From Pseudonocardia sp. CNS-004 (GTDB lineage Bacteria > Actinomycetota > Actinomycetes > Mycobacteriales > Pseudonocardiaceae): a DNA stretch of 45,870 nucleotides. The DNA lies in the NCBI GenBank assembly GCA_001942185.1, contig MKJV01000122.1:1-45870 (forward strand), written 5' to 3'. The translations under genes were made by a program, and so were the position numbers. Below, one piece after another: positions 9,268 through 18,712 of this stretch (position 1 is its first letter; the number at the start of each line of letters is the position of its first letter). The notes under the pieces were generated by a model that saw only the letters and a program-made list of their open reading frames with translations, ran no database searches and had not been told where the DNA came from.

Positions 9268-10094
9268 CCACGCTGCTCACCGACCCGGCCACCACCGGGG
9301 CCCACCGGGCGGACACCACGCACCCCTCCGTCTCCCCGGCCGACGCCGTGCGCCAGACCATGACCATGGCCTGGCGGGCCACGCTGAAGATGCGCCGCAA
9401 CGGCGAGCAGTTCTTCGACGTGACGATCCAGCCGATCCTGTTCACCGCGATGTTCGCCTTCATCTTCGGCGGCGCGATCGCGGGCGACGTCGGCAGCTAC
9501 CTGCCGCTCATGATCCCCGGGATCCTCGCGCAGACCACCCTGACCGCCTGCATGGCGACCGGGGTGCAGCTGCGCGAGGACATGGACAAGGGCGTGTTCG
9601 ACCGGTTCAAGTCGTTGCCGATCGCGCGGATCGCCCCGCTCGCCGGCCCGATGGTGGCCGACCTGCTGCGCTACGGCATCGCCGCCACGCTGACGTTCCT
9701 GATGGGCCTGCTGATGGGTTACCGCCCCGGTGGCGGAGTGCTCGGCGTGATCGCGGGCGCCGTGCTCGCGATGATCGCCGGCTGGTCGCTCGCCTGGGTG
9801 TTCGCCTGGGTCGGCACGATCGGACGCAGCGCCCAGGGCGTGCAGGGCATCTCAATGATGATCATGTTCCCGCTGACGTTCCTGTCCAACGCGTTCGTCC
9901 CCGTGGAGACGCTGCCCGGGTGGCTCGCCGCCTTCGTGCAGGTCAACCCGGTGTCCCACGTGGTGTCGGCGATCCGCGACCTCGCCAACACCGGCACGCT
10001 CACCGCCGAGGTCGGCTGGGCCCTCGCCGCGTGCGCGATCGTCGTCGCGATCTTCGCCCCGCTCTCCGTGGCCGCCTTCCGCCGCCGCATGTGA
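9264..10094 (+). CDS. DrrB-type ABC-2 permease
   Basis: 276-aa ABC-2 membrane subunit with about six hydrophobic segments (FTAMFAFIFGGAIAG; YLPLMIPGILAQTT; GIAATLTFLMGLLMG; VLAMIAGWSLAWVFAWVG; GISMMIMFPLTFLSNAFV; ACAIVVAIFAPLSVAAF). The motif VNPVSHVVSAIRDL near the end is typical of DrrB-like exporters. It overlaps the upstream ATPase gene by 4 nt and is convergent with the SARP regulator, whose formal stop lies inside this gene on the other strand. The substrate is unknown; a drug or secondary-metabolite exporter is inferred from the family. Confidence 0.92.
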   Translation: MTTLLTDPATTGAHRADTTHPSVSPADAVRQTMTMAWRATLKMRRNGEQFFDVTIQPILFTAMFAFIFGGAIAGDVGSYLPLMIPGILAQTTLTACMATGVQLREDMDKGVFDRFKSLPIARIAPLAGPMVADLLRYGIAATLTFLMGLLMGYRPGGGVLGVIAGAVLAMIAGWSLAWVFAWVGTIGRSAQGVQGISMMIMFPLTFLSNAFVPVETLPGWLAAFVQVNPVSHVVSAIRDLANTGTLTAEVGWALAACAIVVAIFAPLSVAAFRRRM

Positions 10095-13000
10095 CGCCAG
10101 CACACGGCGGGCCTCGTCGAGGAGGGCCGGGCCGCGGCGGCTGCTGTACCCGACCTGCATCCGCGCGAGCAGGCCGGGAGCGGCGTCCTCCGCGGCCCGG
10201 ACGGCGTGTTCCCAGGCCAGCGACGGCGAGACCCGGCTGTAGCTGAAGCGGTCGGCCAACGCCAGCAGCCGGACCGCCGTGTCGACCGGCGCCGCCGCAC
10301 ACTGCGGCGGCACCCGGCGCAGGGCCCAGAGCCCGAGGCCGAAACAGACCTGCCCGAGCACCGGGAAGTCGAGGACCACGCGTCTCGGCTCGACGAAACG
10401 CACCACCTTGCGGCGCAGCGCGGCGTCGAGATCGGCGCCGTCGGAACCGCCGGCGTACAGGGCGTGCGCGGCGAGGGCGGAGGACTCCCCGAACAGCGTC
10501 CACGGCTCGTACCCGCTCGACTCGGAGACCCCGGGGAAGCGCCACTGCCGCACCTGGTCCACCACGCCCCGGTACCTGCGCAGACCCTCGGCGTGCTCGC
10601 CGCGCGCCAGCGCGAGCTCGGCCATGCCGGTGGCGCCCGCGACGCCACCGCCGAAACCCGAGTGGGTACGACCGCTCTCCTCGGCCGCGGTGAAGATCCG
10701 TTCCGCCTCGTCGAACCGGCGCCGGGTGAGCGCGTACATCCCGGTGACGGCGAGCAGCTGCACGGCGTCGTCGGTGGCGCCGAGCCGCTCCAGCACGGGG
10801 AGCGCCAGCCGGGCGTACCGGTCCGCCATCTCGTGCCGGCCCAACGCCGCGTGCAGCTGCGCGAGCTGGCTGTGCAGCATCGCGCGGCTCCACGGCCCGT
10901 CGTCGCCGGGCACGGTGGCCAGCGCCTGGGTGGCCAGAGCCGCGGCGCCCTCCAGATCGCCCACGTTCTCCCGGGCATGGCTGCACCACATGCGCGCCCC
11001 GGTCGCGACGCGCGGGGCGGGATCGGCGCACAGGGCCGTCAGCCGCGCCTCCCCGGCCCGATCGAGCGGATCGCCAGTCAGCACGATCACGACCTGCGCG
11101 ACGACCTCGGGAGGCCCCGAGCCGGGCCCGAGCCTGCGCAGCAGGTCCCAGAGCTCGTCGGCCTGGATGCCGAGCTCCCGCAGGACCATGGCGTTGGTGA
11201 GCTGGCCCGCCAACGCTGCCCGCGTGTGGTCGGCCAGCTCCGGCGGAGGCGTCCAGCCCTGCAACGCGTCACGGACGGCCACGATCAGCGTGTTGGGCCG
11301 CAGGTGCTCGCCCCGGATCGACCACAGACCGGTGAGCGCGGCGAGCAGCACGACCACGGTGCCCGGGTCCGGCGCGGCCAGCGCCCGCGCAATGCGTCGG
11401 CGAGGTTGGTCTCCTCCTCGCGCAGCATGTCGACGCAGCGCACCTGGTCGCGGCCGTGCAGGCCGGACCGCGCCGCGTCGGCGTACGCGGTGGCCCACCG
11501 CCGGTGCGCGGCCAGCGCGTCGGCGTCCTCGCCCGCCTCCGCGAGCTGCCGGCGCCCGAACTCGCGCACCGTCTCCAGCATCCGGAACCGCACACCCGCA
11601 CCGGCCTCACGCACGGCGAGCAGCGATTGGTCCACCAGCGCCTGCACCGCGTCGAACGCGTCCGGCCCGACGACGGCCTCGGCCGCGGCCAGCGTGAACC
11701 CGTCGTGGAACACCGCGAGCCTGCGCCAGGCCCGGCGCTCCCGCTCACCGAGCAGGTCGTGCGACCACTCCATGACGGCGAGCAACGTCTGGTGGCGGTC
11801 CGGCGCGCCGCGCAGCCCGCCGCGCAGCAGCGCGAACCGGTCCGCTACTCGATCGGCGATGTCCGCGACGGACATCACGCGCACCTTCGCCGCCGCCAGC
11901 TCGATGGCCAGCGGCACCCCGTCCAGCCGGGTCGCGATGTCGGCGACGGCCCGTTCGTCCCACGCCACCCCCGGCCGGCCGCGACCGCGCGCTGCCGGAA
12001 CAGCTCGACCGCGGCGCCCCTGCCGAGCTCGCCCAGCGGGTACACCCGCTCGGCGGCGACCGCCAGCGCGCCCGGCTGGTCACGAGGACGTGTAGGTCGG
12101 GCGTGGCGGCGACGAGGAACGCCACGAGTTCCGCGACCGCCTCCACGAGGTGCTCGCAGTTGTCGAGGATCAGCAGCGTGGGCGCCTGCCCGAGGTGCTG
12201 GACGATGCGCGAACGCACGTCCGCGCGCTGGGCCGGGGTGAGGGCGCGGCGACTGGTCACCGAGTCGCGCACCCCGAGCACCGACCCGACCTCACTCACC
12301 ACGTCCTCCCCCGCGGTGACGCCGACGAGCTCGACGACGTGCACCACGGGCTGCTCGGCCTCCCGGCCCAGCACGTGCGCCAGCCGCGTCTTGCCCAGCC
12401 CACCGGCCCCGACGATCGACGTGACCCGGCCGCTGCGCAGCAGCGCCCGCAGCGCGGCGATGTCCCCGTCACGGCCGAGCAGGGGCGTGGAGTCGAACAG
12501 CAGACCGTGCCGCACGGGCCGGTCGAGGGCGAGCAGCTCGGCGTGCACCCGCCGCAGCGGCGGGCCCGGCTCGACACCGAGCCGCTCGGCCAGGTCCTCG
12601 CGGTAGGCTGGTAGCGCGACAGCGCAGCGCCCGGGCCGCGCACGGCCGCCTCGCTGCGCAACAGCGCCGCCAGCAGCTCCTCGTCGTCGGGCGCGCAGGC
12701 GACGGCGTCGGTGAGCAGCGGCAGCGCGGGCTCGTGTTCGGCGAGGCGGTGCAGCGCAACGCCCTCCAGCGCCCGTGCCTCGGCCGCCCGCCGCCCCGCG
12801 TGCACCCGGAGGTCGTCGAGCGGACCCGGCACGTCGCCGTCCGCCTGCACCCGGCCCACCAACGCGAGCGCCGCCCGTGCCCGGTCGCGGGCCGCCGTGG
12901 CGTCGCCCGCCGCGAGCCCGGCCCGGGCCGCCGCGACCAGCGCGTCCATCCGCAGCACGTCGACGTCGTCGTCGGGAAGGCCGAGGCGGTATCCGCGCGG

Positions 13001-13237
13001 GGTGCGCACCACGACCTCCGGCGCCGACGCGGCCCGGGCCCGCGACACCACCACCTGCAGCGCCTTCGCCGGGTTCGCCGGCCGGTCATCGCCCCACAGC
13101 TCGGCGGCCAGCCGCTCGTCACCCGCACCGTCGGGCGCCTGCCGGACCAGCACCGCGAGCAACGTCTGCGCCCGCTCCCCCGCGATGGGTGCACCGTGCC
13201 ACCGGACACCGTCGAGCAGGGTGAGGGCGGGGCGCAC
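9852..13237 (-). CDS. SARP-family regulator with BTAD, NB-ARC ATPase and TPR-like region, four frame breaks
   Basis: Large AfsR-like transcriptional activator. From the GTG at 13237: a winged-helix DNA-binding domain (ERAQTLLAVLVRQ; LAAELWGDDRPANPAKALQ), a bacterial transcriptional activation domain, an NB-ARC ATPase (STPLLGRDGDIAAL; P-loop SIVGAGGLGKTRLAHVLG; LLILDNCEHL; LDGVPLAIELAAAKV), then a helical-repeat region. Frames change near 12607, 12083, 11972 and 11395, each as one missing base. Homology-like sequence ends near 10095; the formal stop at 9852 lies 240 bp inside the convergent permease gene, so the true C-terminus is uncertain. It faces the DrrAB-type genes but does not share their strand; control of that exporter is only a guess. 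Confidence 0.85.
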
Positions 13238-13276
13238 GCGGCCAGCGTAAGCGGCCGGTACAGCGAGATCCGGCCC

Positions 13277-14029
13277 CTATCCCTCCGACACGAACGGGCT
13301 GGAGGCGATCTCCGTGCCGTCCTCGAGCGTGCCGATCTCGAAGTCGGCGAACACGTTGGGCACCTCGCGCTGCAGCTGGCGCAGGCACTCGATCGCGAGC
13401 GCGCGGATCTCCACGTCGGCGTGCTCGGTGGCGCGCATGCCGATGAAGTGGCGCCACGCCCGGTAGTTGCCGGTGACGACGATGCGGGTCTCGGTGGCGC
13501 CCGGGAGGATCGCGCGCGCCGCCTGCCGGGCCTGCTTGCGCCGCAACGTGGCGTCGGGGACGTCGACGAAGCGCTTCTGCAGGCCGTCCAGCAGCTCCTC
13601 GTACGCCTTCACGGACGCGGCCGCCGCCTCGGTGAACAGCTCGTGCAGCTCCGGGTCGTCGGCGATCACGTCCGGCTCCACCATCGCGGCGTCCCGCTCG
13701 GGGACGTAGCGCTGGGAGAGCTGGCTGTAGGAGAAGTGGCGGTGGCGGATCAGCTCGTGGGTGAGCGACCGCGACACGCCCGTGAGGTAGAAGCTCACGG
13801 TGCCGTGCTCCAGTACCGACAGGTGGCCGACCTCGAGGATGTGGCGCAGGTAGCCGGCGTTCGTCGCGGTGGCCGGGTTGGGCTTCGACCACGACTGGTA
13901 GCAGGCCCGGCCCGCGAATTCGGCGAGCGCCTGGCCGCCGCTGGCGTCGGTGGTCCACGGCACGCCCGCGGGCTGGACGAACTCGGTCTTGGCGACGAGC
14001 TGGACACCCATCGGCACGGCGTGCGGCAT
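13277..14029 (-). CDS. thyX: Flavin-dependent thymidylate synthase
   Basis: Makes dTMP from dUMP using methylene-tetrahydrofolate, FAD and NADPH. 250 aa from the ATG at 14029. The ThyX signature RHRX7S is R95-H96-R97 to S105 within RHRHFSYSQLSQRYVP; GRACYQSWSKP, SVLEHGTVSFY and TRIVVTGNYRAWRHF are also present, closely matching mycobacterial ThyX. An upstream in-frame ATG at 14053 would place the start inside the operator array, so 14029 (MPHAVPMGVQL) is preferred. It is divergent from an RHH gene, with five TGACGYCA boxes in the 77-bp gap. dapA normally follows directly in mycobacteria; here an accessory block intervenes. Confidence 0.96.
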   Translation of the reverse strand: MPHAVPMGVQLVAKTEFVQPAGVPWTTDASGGQALAEFAGRACYQSWSKPNPATATNAGYLRHILEVGHLSVLEHGTVSFYLTGVSRSLTHELIRHRHFSYSQLSQRYVPERDAAMVEPDVIADDPELHELFTEAAAASVKAYEELLDGLQKRFVDVPDATLRRKQARQAARAILPGATETRIVVTGNYRAWRHFIGMRATEHADVEIRALAIECLRQLQREVPNVFADFEIGTLEDGTEIASSPFVSEG

Positions 14030-14044
14030 GGCGGCAGCGTACTG

Positions 14045-14107
14045 TGACGCCAACTGACGTCATCCGGTTCCTTGACTGACGTCACCAATGACGCCATAGT
14101 GGCGTCA
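14045..14107. promoter_or_regulatory. Array of five TGACGYCA boxes between thyX and the RHH gene
   Basis: TGACGCCA at 14045-14052, TGACGTCA at 14055-14062 and 14077-14084, TGACGCCA at 14089-14096, and the inverted TGGCGTCA at 14100-14107, which overlaps the RHH ATG. The last two form a perfect 9-bp-arm palindrome with a 3-nt centre (14088-14108). Start-to-start spacings are 10, 22, 12 and 11 bp, roughly one or two helical turns. Such close-packed short boxes are typical RHH-protein operators; the neighbouring RHH gene is the obvious candidate regulator. Confidence 0.7.
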
Positions 14108-14646
14108 TGGACCTGAGTCAGTACGTGCAGCAGCTGCGCGAGGACCTCGCGTCCGCAGCCGCTGCAGGCGACGAGCAGACGCAGCGCACCGGCGCCCTGC
14201 TCGGCGCCGCCATCGAGCCCGCAGCCCGGCTCGCGATCATGAACGCGCTCTCCGACCTCGCGGCGGAGGTCACCTCGGCGCTCGGCGACCGGGTGGTCGA
14301 GGTGCGCCTCGACGGCCGCGACGTGCGCGTCGCGGTCAGCCGCGACGAGAGCGCCGAGCCCGAGTCCGGCCAGGAGCCACCGCCGTTCCCCGGGTTCGGT
14401 GGCGGCTTCGGGGGCCCCGACAGCGGGGACATCAGCCGCATCACGCTGCGGCTGGTCGAGCAGATCAAGAACCAGGCCGAGCAGGCCGCGGCGGCGCAGG
14501 GCGTGTCGCTCAACGCGTGGGTGGCGCAGGCCGTGCAGGGCGCGCTGGCGGGCCACCGCAACCCGGGCCAGCGCAAGCCCGGACGGCACGGCGACCGGAC
14601 CCGCGACCGCGAGGGCAAGCGCCTGCGCGGCTGGGTGGAGGGGTGA
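14107..14646 (+). CDS. Ribbon-helix-helix (HicB/Arc-like) protein
   Basis: 179 aa. The N-terminal part starts MDLSQYVQQLREDLASAAAA and is largely helical; a Pro/Gly-rich linker (EPPPFPGFGGGFGG) follows near residue 100; then an RHH-like segment, ISRITLRLVEQIKNQ followed by AAAAQGVSLNAWVAQAV, and a basic tail. RHH proteins bind short DNA boxes as dimers and usually control their own promoter; five such boxes lie in the upstream gap and touch its start codon. The DUF4097 gene overlaps or follows by a few bases (GTG at 14643, ATG at 14652), so the two form an operon. No toxin gene is seen, so a toxin-antitoxin role is not supported. Confidence 0.75.
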   Translation: MDLSQYVQQLREDLASAAAAGDEQTQRTGALLGAAIEPAARLAIMNALSDLAAEVTSALGDRVVEVRLDGRDVRVAVSRDESAEPESGQEPPPFPGFGGGFGGPDSGDISRITLRLVEQIKNQAEQAAAAQGVSLNAWVAQAVQGALAGHRNPGQRKPGRHGDRTRDREGKRLRGWVEG

Positions 14647-14651
14647 CGAGC

Positions 14652-15668
14652 ATGAGCGAGTCGAACATCAACTTCCCGGACGACGGCAGCGCGGACGACG
14701 GCGGCGCCGCGCCGCACGACGAGCCGGCCACCGGCCTCGTCCGCCAGCAGAGCTGGCCCGTCGACGGGCCGGCCGAGCTGGAGCTGGCCACCGACCTCGG
14801 CCGCGTCCGCGTGCACCTCGAGGACCTCCCGTCCGAGGGCGACTCAGCGGGTGGCGGCTCAGCGGGTGGCGGCGAGGTGCGCGTGGAGGTGCGCCACGAC
14901 CCGTCGGGCAACAACCCGTGGGCCCAGGGCCTCTCCGGTCTGATCAACTGGCTGGGCACCGCCACCGGCGGCGGCATCGGCGGCGACCCAGAGCAGATCG
15001 CCGTGGACGCCGTGGCAGCCGTCGAGATCAACTGGTCGGAGTCGGGGCGCCGGCTGGTGGTGCGCTGCTCGCAGGAGCTCCCGCTGCGGGTGGTGCCGCT
15101 CGCGATCACCGTGTGGGCGCCCACGCGCTCCCGCCTCGCGGCGCGGGTCGGCGCGGGCGACGTCCGGGCCACCGGGAGTGCGGGCTGGGCCGGTGTGCGC
15201 ACCGGCTCCGGCAACGCCACGCTCGACGCGGTGGAGGGCGACGCCGACGTCACCACCGGCTCCGGCGCCATCGACCTCGGACCGGTCACCGGGCGGGCCC
15301 GGCTGCGCACCGGCTCGGGCGCGATCCGGGCGGCCGCGACCGGCGGCCCCGCCGAGATCAAGACCGGCAGCGGTGACGTCGTGCTCGGCGAGGTCAACGG
15401 CGACGTCCGCGTGCGCACCGGCTCCGGTGACATCACCGTGTCGGACGCGCGCCGCGGCGAGCTGGAGGTGACCACCGGCTCCGGGGCCGTCCGCATCGGC
15501 GTGCACCCCGGCGTGGGCGCCGAGCTGGACCTGGTGTCCGGCTCGGGCAAGGCGCGCAGCGAGCTGGAGGTCGCCGACATGGCGCCGCACACCCCGCCCG
15601 CCGTGCAGCTGCGCGGGCGCACCGGCAGCGGCGACGTCCTCGTGGCGCGCGCGGCCGTGCCGGCCTGA
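14652..15668 (+). CDS. DUF4097 repeat (beta-helix) protein
   Basis: 338 aa from the ATG at 14652; the in-frame GTG at 14643 overlapping the RHH stop is an alternative. No signal peptide or membrane segment, so cytoplasmic. An acidic, Gly/Ser-rich N-terminal region leads into PAELELATDLGRVRVHLEDL and then a run of 18-residue units each beginning (V/L/I)xTGSG, typical of the right-handed beta-helix of DUF4097 (bactofilin-like) proteins. It is paired with the upstream RHH gene, a combination I believe recurs in actinobacteria. Function is unknown; a self-assembling scaffold is a fold-based guess. Confidence 0.8.
   Translation: MSESNINFPDDGSADDGGAAPHDEPATGLVRQQSWPVDGPAELELATDLGRVRVHLEDLPSEGDSAGGGSAGGGEVRVEVRHDPSGNNPWAQGLSGLINWLGTATGGGIGGDPEQIAVDAVAAVEINWSESGRRLVVRCSQELPLRVVPLAITVWAPTRSRLAARVGAGDVRATGSAGWAGVRTGSGNATLDAVEGDADVTTGSGAIDLGPVTGRARLRTGSGAIRAAATGGPAEIKTGSGDVVLGEVNGDVRVRTGSGDITVSDARRGELEVTTGSGAVRIGVHPGVGAELDLVSGSGKARSELEVADMAPHTPPAVQLRGRTGSGDVLVARAAVPA
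15201..15632 (+). repeat. 54-bp coding repeats (TGSG units) in the DUF4097 gene
   Basis: The sequence ACCGGC(T/A)(C/G)(C/G)GG recurs at 15201, 15255, 15309, 15363, 15417 and 15474 (spacing 54, 54, 54, 54, 57 bp), with later variants at 15537 and 15621. Each unit encodes TGSG once per 18 residues, one beta-helix turn. Confidence 0.9.
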
Positions 15669-15741
15669 CCACGCACGTACCTGCCCGACGCCGGCGGGGG
15701 GCCCGGTTCGGGGGACCCGGGCAGCCGGTTCGGAGCAGGGC

Positions 15742-15831
15742 GGCCGCTCGCACACCGTGCACCGCGATCGGTGTGTGGGCGGCCGGGTACTGACGGCACC
15801 CCCGTCGATGGGGAGCGATGGGGGTGCCGTC
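15742..15831. terminator. Two hairpins between convergent DUF4097 and YcaQ-like genes
   Basis: The first has imperfect 14-nt arms (about 15742-15783). The second has perfect 12-bp arms GACGGCACCCCC (15792-15803) and GGGGGTGCCGTC (15820-15831), ending 2 nt from the minus-strand stop at 15833. Likely a bidirectional terminator. Confidence 0.65.
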
Positions 15832-15832
15832 G

Positions 15833-17058
15833 TCACGCCACTCGGCCCAGCGGGGCCGCGAGGTCACCCCGCTCCCCCACCTCGACACCGTCGAGCCCGA
15901 GCCACCCGGCCATGACCCGCAGCTCCGCCGCGAGCTCCGCGACGACCCGCGGCACGTCGGCTCCCGGCTCGGCGAACGCGCCGGCACCCGGAGCACGCCC
16001 GCCGCACGGTCGGCCTTGAGGTCGACGCGGGCCACGAGCTCGCCGTCGAGCAGGAACGGGAACACGTAGTAGCCGTACTGCCGCTTCGGCTCCGGCACGT
16101 AGATCTCGATGCGGTAGTGGAAACCGAAGAGCCGCTCCGTGCGCGCCCGCTCCCAGACCACCGGGTCGAACGGGCAGAGCAGCGCCCGGCCGGTGATCCG
16201 CCGCGGCACCCGGCGCCCGCACCCGGTAGGCGGGCCGCTCCCAGCCCCGCACCCGGACCTGCTCCAGCTCGCCCGCCTCCACCAGCTCGGCCACCGCCTG
16301 CTGGCTGCGCGCCGGGGCGAGGCGGTAGTAGTCGCGCAGGTCGGGCTCGGTGGCCACGCCCAGCGCCTCGGCGGAGCCCAGCACCAGTCTGCGCGCTGCA
16401 TCGTCGGCGCTCGGCGACGGCGCGGCCAGCACGGCAGGCGGCAGCACCCGCTCGGGCAGGTCGTAGAGCCGCTGGAAGTGGTGGCGGGTGCGGTGGTGAG
16501 GGCACCGGTGCCGAAGAGGTACTCGCAGATGCGCTTGACGTCCGACCGCTCCCACCACGACGCGCCGGGCGGCCGCGGCCGCGTGGGCGCCTCCAGCGCC
16601 TTCTCCAGCGCGCCCGCCCCGATCGGGCCCAGCTCCTTGACCGCGGCCAGGATGTCGTCGACCAGGCCGGGGTGCCGCTCGACCACCGGCTGGTAGGTGC
16701 GCCACCAGCGCTCGCGGAAGGCGCCCGACCACAGCAGCGGCCACTCCTGCACCGGCAGCAGGCTGGCCTCGTGAGCCCACGCCTCCACCAGCAGCCGCGG
16801 CCTGCGGGCCGAATGGGCCCACGCGGCGTCGTCGACGAGCGCGGGCTCGTACGGGCCGAGCCGGCTGAACAGCGGCATGTAGTGGGCGCGGACGGCGACG
16901 TTGACCGAGTCGAGCTGCAGCAGCCGGACCCGGCCGAGCGCGCGCGTGAGGTGGCGGCGGGTGGGCGGGCCGGACGGCCGCGGGTCGGCGAACCCCTGGG
17001 CGGCCAGCGCCGCCCGGCGCGCGGCGGCGGGACCGATCGTCTCGACGGTGGACGTCAC
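15833..17058 (-). CDS. YcaQ-like winged-helix protein (DUF1006/crosslink-repair glycosylase family), three frame breaks
   Basis: About 408 aa. Typical pieces: LGRVRLLQLDSVNV, RAHYMPLFSRLGPYEP, WAHEASLLPVQEWPL, then after a break HHFQRLYDLPERVLPP, then GRALLCPFDPVVWERART, RLFGFHYRIEIYVPEPKRQYG and YYVFPFLLDGELVARVDLKADR. E. coli YcaQ is a DNA glycosylase that unhooks interstrand crosslinks; assignment to this superfamily is firm, activity is inferred. Frames change near 16497 and 15975 as missing bases, and near 16215 in the opposite sense (one extra or two missing bases). The GTG at 17058 overlaps the stop of the upstream EamA gene, so they are one operon. Confidence 0.8.
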
Positions 17059-17998
17059 TTCGGGGATGTTGCCAGCCGCCCCCGACGTTTTCGCGGGCGC
17101 TCCGCCGCGACCACCACCAGCACCGCGAGCAGCACCAGCGCACCACCTGCCAGCTGCACCGCCGAGAACCGCTCCCCCGCCGCCAGGACCCCGAGCAGCA
17201 CCGCGATCACCGGGTTGACGTACGCGTAGGTCGCCACGGTGGACACCGGGAGCGACGCCAGCGCGTAGGCGAAGGCGCTGAACCCCGCCAGCGACACCAC
17301 CACGGCCATGTACACCCACGCCCACCAGGCCGCCGGCCCGACGGCCCCGAGATCCGGGCGGTCGCCCGCGACGGCGCTGCCGACCATCAGGATCGCGCCT
17401 CCCACCAGCATCTGCACCGCGGCCAGCGCGAACGGGTCGGCGGGCGCGGGCATCCGGGTGGTGGCGAACGTGCCGCACGCCCACCCGACGGCGGCGAGCA
17501 GCACCATCCACGGCCCCCACCACGCGTTGCCGAACACCCCGCCGGACCCGCCCGACGTCCCGGCGACCAGCAGCAGGGCCAGGCCCACCACCCCCAGCCC
17601 CACCCCGCCGACGGTGGCGGCCGCGGCCGGTCGCCCGTGAGCGCGCGCAGCACGACGATCCACATCGGCACGGACGCGATCAGGAGCGCCGCGAGCCCGG
17701 ACGCCACCTCCCGCAGCGCGATGGTGACGAGCCCGTTGCCCCACGCCGGCAACAGCAACCCGGACAGCGCGGTGGTGCCGAACTGCGCCCAGCTCATCCG
17801 GAACGCCCCCCGCCCCGCGAACACCAGCACCACCACCGCCAGCAGCGCGCCGCCGACGAGGAACCGCACGCCGCTCGCGAAGAGCGGCGGCAGGTCGGCC
17901 ACGAGGAACCGGTTGGCGAAGTACGTGGACCCCCACAACACGTAGACCACGCCCAGCGCGGCCCAGGCGAGGGACGACGGACGGGCAGCGACGTTCAC
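17055..17998 (-). CDS. EamA/DMT-family transporter, one frame break
   Basis: About 314 aa with ten hydrophobic segments in two EamA halves. It starts SLAWAALGVVYVLWGSTYFA, with LREVASGLAALLIASVPMW in the first half and STVATYAYVNPVIAVLLGVL near the end of the second, both typical of RhtA/YdcZ-like metabolite exporters. The frame changes near 17630, between ALTGDRP and AAAATVGGVGLGVVG, as one missing base. The GTG at 17998 is the only start codon in frame near the N-terminus. It is divergent from the GNAT gene (71 bp apart) and overlaps the YcaQ-like gene by 4 nt. The transported solute is unknown. Confidence 0.87.
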
Positions 17999-18068
17999 CC
18001 GTACAACGTTGCCATAGCGAACGATGGGTGGCTGCCGACTTCCGCGGAGCGTGGTCTTGGATGGGGCC

Positions 18069-18629
18069 ATGGCCACCGCAGCCGTCCGCCCCGCGACACC
18101 CGAGGACGTCGAGGAGATCGTGCGGATCCAGGCCGACACCTGGACCACCGCGTACGCCGGGCTCGTCCCCGCAGCAGCCCTCGACGGCCTGCGCTCCCCC
18201 GCGGCACGGGACGCGTGGACGGCGGCCGTCGAGGCCGGAGCCGGCCACCACGTCCTCGTCGCCACCGAGGGCACCTGGACCGTCGGCTTCTGCGCGGCCG
18301 CACCCGCCGTGGCCCCGGAAGGCGCGGTGGCCCCGACCGGCCCGACCCTCGGCCCGGAGGCGTGGGCCGAGATCAGCGCACTGCTCGTGGAACCCCGCTG
18401 GGGACGGCGCGGCCACGGCGGGCGGCTGCTCGCCGCGGCCGCCGCCGCCCTTCGCGCCGACGGCGCCCGCTACGGCCTCGCCTGGGTCCCCGAGCCCGAC
18501 GCCGCCTCCCGGAACTTCTACAAGGCGGCCGGCTGGACCGCCGACGGCACGGTCCGCGTCCTGGACACCGGCGAGGGGCAGCTGCGCGAGGTACGCGTCA
18601 CGGGCTCCCTCGAGCTCGAGCTGACCTGA
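18069..18629 (+). CDS. GNAT-family N-acetyltransferase
   Basis: 186 aa, single GNAT domain. It opens with AAVRPATPEDVEEIVRIQADTW; the acetyl-CoA loop is RWGRRGHGGRLLAAA (motif A, Q/RxxGxG/A) near residue 118, followed by GLAWVPEPDAASRNFYKAAGW (motif B). The ATG at 18069 was chosen because the domain begins immediately after it. It is divergent from the EamA gene and convergent with dapB across a strong bidirectional hairpin. The acyl acceptor cannot be predicted. Confidence 0.9.
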   Translation: MATAAVRPATPEDVEEIVRIQADTWTTAYAGLVPAAALDGLRSPAARDAWTAAVEAGAGHHVLVATEGTWTVGFCAAAPAVAPEGAVAPTGPTLGPEAWAEISALLVEPRWGRRGHGGRLLAAAAAALRADGARYGLAWVPEPDAASRNFYKAAGWTADGTVRVLDTGEGQLREVRVTGSLELELT

Positions 18630-18637
18630 CAGGGCGA

Positions 18638-18705
18638 CTTCACACACCCGGGATGGGCTTCACACGAAGCCGGCCTTGTGTGAAGGGCCGCCTGGGTGTG
18701 TGAAG
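18638..18705. terminator. Bidirectional terminator between GNAT and dapB
   Basis: Outer perfect 12-bp arms CTTCACACACCC (18638-18649) and GGGTGTGTGAAG (18694-18705) enclose inner 8-bp arms CTTCACAC (18658-18665) and GTGTGAAG (18678-18685). It sits between convergent genes. Confidence 0.75.
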
Positions 18706-18712
18706 CCGGGTG

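Noticed and set aside
10206..12095. 629-residue plus-strand open frame antisense to the SARP gene
   Set aside because: Shadow of a real minus-strand gene, no domain signature.
15201..15632. Regular 54-bp repeats considered as a CRISPR-like or minisatellite array
   Set aside because: They encode 18-residue TGSG units in one open frame; units vary at synonymous and loop positions, as expected for a beta-helix protein.
14107..15668. RHH-DUF4097 pair as toxin-antitoxin system
   Set aside because: The second protein is a long beta-helix repeat protein, unlike any known small toxin.
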